DNA of 64,000 bases from Paracoccus haematequi (lineage in GTDB: Bacteria; Pseudomonadota; Alphaproteobacteria; Rhodobacterales; Rhodobacteraceae). The notes beneath the pieces were generated by a model. The model was not told where the DNA came from, did not search any database, and saw nothing but the letters and a program-made list of their open reading frames with translations. The stretch covers positions 62,001 through 126,000 of the forward strand of contig CAMCVS010000004.1 of the NCBI GenBank assembly GCA_945881965.1. Direction: 5' to 3'. Both the position numbers and the translations under genes were made by a program. Every line of letters starts with the position of its first letter. Position 1 is the stretch's first letter. Positions 58,679 through 64,000 of the stretch are shown here, piece by piece.

Positions 58679-59653
58679 ATGAAACTGACCGCACTGATTA
58701 CCGCCGCGACGCTGGCCATCGGCAGCGCCGTTTCTGCCGCCGACGAACTGAAATTCGCCAATTTCACCCCGCCGATGCACACGATCAATGCCAGCGTCAT
58801 CGAAGCGTTGAACAAGGCGGTTTCCGATGCCACCAAGGGCGCGCTGACCGTGCGCGGCTACCATGGCGGCGAATTGGGCGCGGGCCCCGCCGAACAATAT
58901 GTCCGCGTCGTGCAAGGCGTGGCCGATATCGCCTGGGGCCTGCCGGGCTATACCTCGTCGCAATTCGGCAAGACGATGATCGTCGAACTGCCCAACGCCA
59001 TCCCGCTGGACATGCCGGGGTATGATGCGATCTGGCGCGCCTATGACACGATTGCCGCCGAATACCCGGCGACGAAACCCTTGGCGCTGTGGACGTCGGA
59101 ACCCAACATCTTCATCATGAAGGACAAGGTGATCCGCACCCCCGCCGATCTGGCAGGGCTGAAGATCCGCGTCGCCGGGTCCACCATGGCCGAAGTCGCC
59201 ACCGCCTTGGGCGCGACCCCGGTGCAGATGCCGATCAACCAGGTCTATAACGCGATGCAGACCGGGCTGATTGACGGCGTGATCACCGGTGCATCCACCC
59301 TGTCGGATTTCAAGCTGGAAGAGGTCGCCGCCAGCTATACCCTTGGTGCCAACATCGGGCGCGGGTCGTTCTTTGCCGTGATGAACCAAGCGAAATACGA
59401 TGGCCTGTCGGCGGAACACAAGGCTGCGATTGATGCCATCGCCGGTGCGCCGCTGTCGAAATCGGCCGAGGATGCCTGGCTGAAAACCGCCGATGCCGCG
59501 ATGGAGGCCGCCCGCAAGGCCGGCAACAACACCATCGTTGATCTGACCCCGGAACAGGCCAAGGCGTTCGAGGATGCGGTGTCAGGCGTCGTGACCGCCT
59601 ATGTCGCCACCGTCGGCGGCGATGCAGCACTTGCCGCGATGCGGGCGAAGTAA
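58679..59653 (+). CDS. TRAP transporter solute-binding protein DctP
   Basis: 324 residues from ATG 58679, with GGGAGG upstream. Sec signal of about 20 residues (LTALITAATLAIGSAVSAA), then the DctP fold: VRVVQGVADIAWGLPGY, ADLAGLKIRVAGSTMAEVATALGATPVQMPINQVYNAMQTGLIDGVI (in pieces: GLKIRVAGSTMAEV, NQVYNAMQTGLIDG). The conserved Arg of KIRVAG normally holds a carboxylate. Likely ligand is an aromatic or ring-cleaved acid of this operon. Confidence 0.92.
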   Translation: MKLTALITAATLAIGSAVSAADELKFANFTPPMHTINASVIEALNKAVSDATKGALTVRGYHGGELGAGPAEQYVRVVQGVADIAWGLPGYTSSQFGKTMIVELPNAIPLDMPGYDAIWRAYDTIAAEYPATKPLALWTSEPNIFIMKDKVIRTPADLAGLKIRVAGSTMAEVATALGATPVQMPINQVYNAMQTGLIDGVITGASTLSDFKLEEVAASYTLGANIGRGSFFAVMNQAKYDGLSAEHKAAIDAIAGAPLSKSAEDAWLKTADAAMEAARKAGNNTIVDLTPEQAKAFEDAVSGVVTAYVATVGGDAALAAMRAK

Positions 59654-60157
59654 GTGGAGGGGCTACGCACCCTGGCGGACAGGCTGATTGGCCTGTCCGC
59701 GACCATCGGCATCATCGGCTGTTTCGGTCAGGTGGCGGTGATTGTCGTCGATGTGACGGGCCGTGCCTTTGGTGCGCCGCTGTATGGGTCGCAGGATATC
59801 ATCACCATGATGCTGGTGATCGTGGTGTTCGCCGGCATGGCGCTGTGTGACCGCAAGGGCGGCCATATCGGCGTCGATCTGTTCGAACATCGCTTTCCCG
59901 ATTGGCTGAACCGCGCGCTGGACATCGGCGCGGCGCTGCTGGGCGCGGTGATTTTTGTCATGATCGCCATCGCGGTCTGGGACAGTGCGAAACTCAGCCA
60001 GATGCTGAACCTGTCCACCAACCTGATGCGCTGGCCCAAGGCGTGGTTTCAATGGGCGCTCTGTGCGTTTTCGCTTTTGGCAGCAGTGGGCATGACGCTC
60101 CGCGCGGTTGAACTGGCATTTCTGCGGCGCGATGTGCGCCGCGAAGCCGGAGTGTGA
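59654..60157 (+). CDS. TRAP transporter small membrane subunit DctQ
   Basis: 167 residues, GTG start directly at the end of the dctP gene. Four membrane helices and the DctQ motif (MLVIVVFAGMALCDRKGGHIGVDLFEHRFP). It bridges binding protein and DctM. Confidence 0.88.
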   Translation: MEGLRTLADRLIGLSATIGIIGCFGQVAVIVVDVTGRAFGAPLYGSQDIITMMLVIVVFAGMALCDRKGGHIGVDLFEHRFPDWLNRALDIGAALLGAVIFVMIAIAVWDSAKLSQMLNLSTNLMRWPKAWFQWALCAFSLLAAVGMTLRAVELAFLRRDVRREAGV

Positions 60158-60161
60158 CGCC

Positions 60162-61466
60162 ATGACCGGCGGTATGATCGGCACGACCGGCATTGTGATC
60201 CTTCTGATCCTGCTGGCAATTCGCATTCCCGTGGCATTCGCCATGTTCATCGTCGGCTTTGTCGGCATCTGGATCCTGAACGGCTGGAATGCCGCGATGG
60301 GGCTGTTGGCGTCAGAGACATTTACCCTCGCGTCCAACCCGGAACTGATCGTGGTGCCGCTGTTCATCCTGATGGGCAACGTCGCCAGCGCGACCGGCAT
60401 GAGCAGTGCGTTGTATGACGCCGCTTATGCGCTGGTCGGCCGGGTGCGCGGCGGGCTGGCCCATGCCACCGTGCTGGGCTGCGGCGGGTTCGCGGCGCTG
60501 TCGGGGTCGTCAGTCGCGTCGGCCCTTACAATGGGAAAGGTCAGCCTGGCGCAGATGGACCGCTTTGGCTATGATACCCGCCTGTCCACCGGCGTGGTCG
60601 CGGCGGGCGGCACGCTGGGCATCCTGATCCCGCCCTCGACCGGCTTCGTCATCTACGCCATCCTGACCGAACAAAGCATCGGGCGGCTGTTTCTGGCGGG
60701 CGTGTTGCCGGGGCTTTTGTTGCTGGCGATGTTCATGCTGGTGGTGGCGGTTTTGTGCTGGATCAAGCCGGAATTTGGTCCCCCCGGTCCGATCACCACC
60801 TTGGCCGAAAAGGGCCGCGCGTTGGTGGGGGCAATCCCGATCCTGATCGTCGTCATGACCACCATCGGCGGCATTTACGGCGGATTCTTCAGTCCGCCCG
60901 AAGCAGCGGGTGTCGGCGCAGCGCTGGTGATAGTCTATGGCGCGCTGACCGGACGCATGACGCTGGCCGTGATGCGCGAGGCGGGCCGCGACAGCATCAT
61001 CACCACCGCGACCGTCATGCTGATCCTGATCGCGGCGCATATGATCAACCCGTTCCTGGCACTGTCCCAGATCCCCACGGCGGTGGGCGAGGCGATGGCA
61101 TCGCTGAACCTGGGCGTCTATGGCACGCTCGCGGTGATCATGGTGATCTACATGATCCTGGGCTGTTTCCTCGAAGGTTTCGCCATGCTGGTGCTGACCC
61201 TGCCGATCTTTTTCCCGGTCATCATCGCCTTGGGCATCGACCCGATCTGGTTTGGCGTGCTGGTGGTGCTGACGCTGGAAATGGGCCTGATCTCGCCCCC
61301 GGTCGGCATGAACGTGTTCGTGGTGAAATCGGTCGCGCCCAACGTGTCGCTGGGCCGCATCTTCGAAGGCGTTATCCCGTTCTGGGCCGCAATGTTCGTG
61401 ACGCTGATCATCCTGATCGTGTTCCCGCAGATCTCGCTGTATCTGCCCAACACCATGTTCAACTGA
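60162..61466 (+). CDS. TRAP transporter large permease DctM
   Basis: 434 residues from ATG 60162, about 11-12 membrane helices. FALASNPELIVVPLFILMGNVASATGMS-type N-terminal block, GGTLGILIPPSTGFVIYAILTEQSIGRLFLAGVLPG and LGCFLEGFAMLVLTLPIFFPVI are the TRAP permease signatures. Uses the sodium gradient to import the ligand delivered by DctP. Confidence 0.94.
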   Translation: MTGGMIGTTGIVILLILLAIRIPVAFAMFIVGFVGIWILNGWNAAMGLLASETFTLASNPELIVVPLFILMGNVASATGMSSALYDAAYALVGRVRGGLAHATVLGCGGFAALSGSSVASALTMGKVSLAQMDRFGYDTRLSTGVVAAGGTLGILIPPSTGFVIYAILTEQSIGRLFLAGVLPGLLLLAMFMLVVAVLCWIKPEFGPPGPITTLAEKGRALVGAIPILIVVMTTIGGIYGGFFSPPEAAGVGAALVIVYGALTGRMTLAVMREAGRDSIITTATVMLILIAAHMINPFLALSQIPTAVGEAMASLNLGVYGTLAVIMVIYMILGCFLEGFAMLVLTLPIFFPVIIALGIDPIWFGVLVVLTLEMGLISPPVGMNVFVVKSVAPNVSLGRIFEGVIPFWAAMFVTLIILIVFPQISLYLPNTMFN

Positions 61467-61474
61467 AGGTCGCC

Positions 61475-62422
61475 ATGGAACCGATTTACGACATCGCGCA
61501 TCTGGGCCACGTCGAGGTCTATACCGACCGCTTTGACGACAGCCTTGATTTCTTTACCCGCGTCTATGGCCTGAAATTGTCCGCGCTGGACGGTGACAGC
61601 GCCTATTTGCGGGCCTGGGATGACTACGAATTTCATTCGCTGAAACTGACGCGGCACCACACCACCGGCGTGGGTCACATCGGCTATCGTGCGGCATCGC
61701 CCGCCGCATTGGCGCGGCGTGTCGCGGCGATCGAGGCGTCGGGCTACACCGTGCTTGGCTGGACGGATGGCGACCGGGGGCATGGCCGCGCCTTTCGCTT
61801 TGAAGACCCGTTTGGGCATGTCTTTGAAATCTACCACGAGACGGTGAAATTCCGGGGCCAGGGTGCGGATGCGCCGGTGTTGAAAAACACCGCCTCCGCG
61901 TTCACCGGGGCTGCGCCGCGCCGGTTGGATCACCTGAACCTGCTGGCCTCTGATGTCAGCGAATTTCGCCGCTTCATGGAAACCTGTCTGGGGTCGCGCG
62001 TCACCGAATACATCCAACTCGACAATGGCCGCATTGGCGGCGCCTGGTTCACCATCAACAACAAAACCTATGATCTGGCCTGCACCGAGGATCATTCCGG
62101 CGGCACCGCCCGCCTGCACCACGTCACCTATGCGACGGACCAGCGCGAGGATATCCTGCGCGCCGCCGATATCTTCCTGCAAAACGGGGTGCATATCGAA
62201 ACCGGCCCGCACAAGCACGCCATTCAGGGCACGTTTTTCCTCTATGTCTGGGAACCCGCTGGCAATCGGGTCGAACTGGCCAATGCGGGCGCGCGGCTGA
62301 TCCTTGACCCTGATTGGCAACCGGTCTGCTGGACAGAGGCTGACCGCAAAAAGGGTCAGGCCTGGGGCCTGAAAACCATCGACACATTCCACACCCACGG
62401 CACGCCGCCCACTGCGCGCTGA
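61475..62422 (+). CDS. type I (VOC) extradiol ring-cleavage dioxygenase
   Basis: 315 residues from ATG 61475; the frame extending 5' is a shadow of dctM. Two VOC domains of the catechol 2,3-dioxygenase family. The Fe(II) ligands are His153 (LDHLNLLASD), His216 (RLHHVTYA) and Glu267 (GNRVELANAG); His248 (GPHKH) and Tyr257 (FFLYVWEPAGN) are the second-shell residues His246 and Tyr255 of XylE. The catalytic His199 of XylE (KAHDVAF) is here Tyr199 (KTYDLAC). In this operon it should open a catechol-type acid such as gallate or protocatechuate, where GalA or LigAB (another superfamily) is usually found. Confidence 0.88.
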   Translation: MEPIYDIAHLGHVEVYTDRFDDSLDFFTRVYGLKLSALDGDSAYLRAWDDYEFHSLKLTRHHTTGVGHIGYRAASPAALARRVAAIEASGYTVLGWTDGDRGHGRAFRFEDPFGHVFEIYHETVKFRGQGADAPVLKNTASAFTGAAPRRLDHLNLLASDVSEFRRFMETCLGSRVTEYIQLDNGRIGGAWFTINNKTYDLACTEDHSGGTARLHHVTYATDQREDILRAADIFLQNGVHIETGPHKHAIQGTFFLYVWEPAGNRVELANAGARLILDPDWQPVCWTEADRKKGQAWGLKTIDTFHTHGTPPTAR

Positions 62423-62438
62423 TCTGACAGGAGCCGCC

Positions 62439-63173
62439 ATGACCGACACCAAAACCGCGCTGATCATCTCGGCCCATTCCGCAGATTTCGTGTGGCGCGC
62501 AGGCGGGGCCATCGCGCTGCATCAACGGCTGGGCTATGCGGTCACGGTCGTCTGCCTGTCCTATGGCGAGCGCGGCGAAAGCGCGAAACTGTGGCGCTTA
62601 CCCGGCATGACCTTGGACCGGGTGAAAACCGAACGCCGCAAAGAAGCCGAGGCGGCAGCGAAAGCGTTGAACGTGCATGACATTCAATTCTTCGATCTGG
62701 GCGATTACCCGCTGGATTTCACCCGCGACGCTCGCGACCGTATCGTGGATGTGATCCGGGCTGTGCAACCGGCCTTCATGATGTCGCACAGCATGTTCGA
62801 CCCCTATAATTCCGACCACATGAACACCACGCAGGTCGTGCTGGAATGTCGGTCCACCGCGCAGGCCTGGGGGCATAATCCGGGGCAAAAGGTGCTGGGC
62901 GCGCCGCAGGTCTATCTGTTCGAACCTCACCAGACCGAACAGATGGGGTGGAAGCCCGACACCTTCCTCGACATCACACCGGTCTGGGATCAAAAGCGCG
63001 CCGCCATCGAATGTATGGCAGGTCAAGAGCACCTGTGGGATTATTATACCCGCGTCGCGCAGAACCGCGCCAATCATTTCACCCGCAATTCCGGCGGACA
63101 GGCCAGCGGGCGCGCCTGCGCCTATGCCGAAGCGTTCCAGTCGGTGTTCCCGCGCACCGTGGATGCGCTGTGA
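62439..63173 (+). CDS. galB: 4-oxalomesaconate hydratase GalB (PIG-L/LmbE family)
   Basis: 244 residues of the zinc-dependent PIG-L/LmbE fold. [19 protein letters not shown] has the metal residues His13 and Asp16 and the same wording as GalB of Pseudomonas putida; [11 protein letters not shown] supplies the third ligand. It hydrates 4-oxalomesaconate to 4-carboxy-4-hydroxy-2-oxoadipate in gallate and protocatechuate breakdown. The stop overlaps the next ATG. Confidence 0.88.
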   Translation: MTDTKTALIISAHSADFVWRAGGAIALHQRLGYAVTVVCLSYGERGESAKLWRLPGMTLDRVKTERRKEAEAAAKALNVHDIQFFDLGDYPLDFTRDARDRIVDVIRAVQPAFMMSHSMFDPYNSDHMNTTQVVLECRSTAQAWGHNPGQKVLGAPQVYLFEPHQTEQMGWKPDTFLDITPVWDQKRAAIECMAGQEHLWDYYTRVAQNRANHFTRNSGGQASGRACAYAEAFQSVFPRTVDAL

Positions 63174-63844
63174 TGGGTGTTGTCGTCACCCAAATTCCAC
63201 GCGCTTTGCCGTCGGTGATCGACGGGCTGGCGGCTTGCGGTGTGGCCACGGTGCATGAGGCGATGGGACGGCGGGGCCTGATGGGGTCGCGATTGCGCCC
63301 GATCTATGTCGGGGCGCGGATTGCCGGGTCGGCGGTGACGATTTCCGCCCCGCCCGGCGACAACTGGATGCTGCATGTCGCGATGGAACAAGTGCGTCCC
63401 GGCGATATTCTGGTGCTGGCCCCGACAAGCCCTTGCGATGACGGCTATTTCGGCGACCTGCTGGCAACATCTGCGATGGCGCGCGGCTGTCGTGGCTTGG
63501 TCATCGACGCGGGCGTGCGGGATGTGCGCGACCTGACACAGATGGGATTTCCGGTCTGGGCGAAATGCATCAGCGCGCAGGGCACCGTCAAGGAAACGCT
63601 GGGATCGGTGAATGTGCCGCTGGTTTGCGCCGGGGCCTTGGTCAACGCGGGCGATGTGATTGTCGCCGATGATGACGGCGTCTGCGTGGTGCCCGTGGCA
63701 GAGGCCGCCGCCGTTCTGGCCGCCGCCGAGGCCCGTGTGGCCGCCGAAGAAGCTAAACGCATCCGTCTTGCAGCGGGCGAGTTGGGTCTGGACCTCTATC
63801 AGATGCGGGACCGGCTGGCGCAAAAAGGCCTGCGTTATCTGTGA
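63173..63844 (+). CDS. galC: 4-carboxy-4-hydroxy-2-oxoadipate (CHA) aldolase
   Basis: 223 residues from ATG 63173. RraA-like class II aldolase fold with [45 protein letters not shown] (in pieces: [24 protein letters not shown]); Arg116 and Asp117 are the catalytic Arg and metal Asp of HMG/CHA aldolases. It splits CHA into pyruvate and oxaloacetate, the last step. Equivalent names are LigK and ProA. Confidence 0.9.
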   Translation: MGVVVTQIPRALPSVIDGLAACGVATVHEAMGRRGLMGSRLRPIYVGARIAGSAVTISAPPGDNWMLHVAMEQVRPGDILVLAPTSPCDDGYFGDLLATSAMARGCRGLVIDAGVRDVRDLTQMGFPVWAKCISAQGTVKETLGSVNVPLVCAGALVNAGDVIVADDDGVCVVPVAEAAAVLAAAEARVAAEEAKRIRLAAGELGLDLYQMRDRLAQKGLRYL

Positions 63845-63868
63845 CGCGGGCACAGGAAAGGGGGGGCC

Positions 63869-64000
63869 ATGTCAGACGGTGTGCGCTGTATGTGGATGCG
63901 CGGGGGCACGTCCAAGGGCGGCTATTTTCTGTCTGCTGACCTGCCCGGCGATGTGACGGCGCGTGACAGGGTCTTGTTGGGCGTGATGGGGTCCCCCGAT
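63869..64000 (+). CDS. galD: 4-oxalomesaconate tautomerase GalD (start only)
   Basis: The first 44 codons are present and run off the window. MWMRGGTSKGGYF is the N-terminal motif of GalD and other PrpF-family isomerases; GalB and aldolase upstream favour GalD over PrpF. It would interconvert the keto and enol/diene tautomers of 4-oxalomesaconate. AGGAAAGGGGGG stands before the ATG. Confidence 0.82.
   Translation, partial: MSDGVRCMWMRGGTSKGGYFLSADLPGDVTARDRVLLGVMGSPD

Noticed and set aside
57258-58694. 478-codon minus-strand frame, longer than the ligM-type gene it overlaps
   Set aside because: The plus-strand product is a clear LigM homologue with a ribosomal context; the antisense one has no recognisable features.
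60755-61474. 5' extension of the dioxygenase frame by 240 codons
   Set aside because: It overlaps dctM in another frame; the VOC protein begins at ATG 61475.

Overview
The window looks like a chromosomal segment of a flagellated alphaproteobacterium of the order Rhodobacterales (Roseobacter/Paracoccaceae type). I infer this from the high GC, the flagellar gene order (flaF and flbT beside the flagellin, fliF-fliH-fliN-fliP facing fliL-motA-flhA-fliR-flhB), the rpsT-dnaA-dnaN-recF-gyrB block and TTAA-N7-TTAA-like sites typical of CtrA control. No tRNA, rRNA, insertion sequence, prophage or CRISPR was recognised.

Region 1 (1-8351) is an aerobic benzoyl-CoA ('box') catabolic cluster. It holds the tail of a CoA ligase, an alpha/beta hydrolase, a DUF309 protein, boxC, boxB, a tiny cysteine-rich ORF, boxA, a thioesterase, the benzoyl-CoA-sensing regulator boxR and a divergent 3-hydroxyacyl-CoA dehydrogenase. 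BoxA and BoxB epoxidise benzoyl-CoA and BoxC opens the ring. TGCA direct repeats with a 6-nt spacer upstream of boxC resemble BzdR/BoxR operators.

Region 2 (8372-39690) is a nearly complete flagellar cluster in several divergent and convergent units: motB-flgEKL-flgI; fliF-fliH-fliN-fliP (minus); fliL-DUF6468-motE-motA-unknown secreted protein-flhA-fliR-flhB-fliJ-like; flgBC-fliE-fliQ-flgFG-flgA-flgH-fliL2 (minus); fliI; fliC-flaF-flbT-DUF1217 (minus); flgJ-flgN-like (minus); fliK-flgD. I recognised no fliG or fliM. CtrA-like sites lie in front of motB, flgE, fliF/fliL and the flagellin. The flagellin leader is long and can fold into several stem-loops.

Region 3 (39765-45084) holds a phosphotransferase, ubiB-ubiE (ubiquinone), mutM, an enoyl-CoA hydratase and rpsT. 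Region 4 (45549-53014) is the replication block dnaA, dnaN, recF, a LysE-type exporter and gyrB, followed directly by a ParD/ParE toxin-antitoxin pair. Region 5 (53059-56237) is a divergent oxyR-katG peroxide-defence pair.

Region 6 (56308-64000, running off the end) is a methoxylated-aromatic operon: a GntR/FCD regulator with two TGTATACA operators, a LigM-type tetrahydrofolate O-demethylase, a DctPQM TRAP transporter, a type I (VOC) extradiol dioxygenase, and the lower gallate/protocatechuate enzymes GalB, CHA aldolase and GalD. The dioxygenase is the most interesting gene. It is of the catechol 2,3-dioxygenase superfamily rather than the LigAB/GalA superfamily expected for this pathway, and it has Tyr where the usual catalytic His of the family should be.
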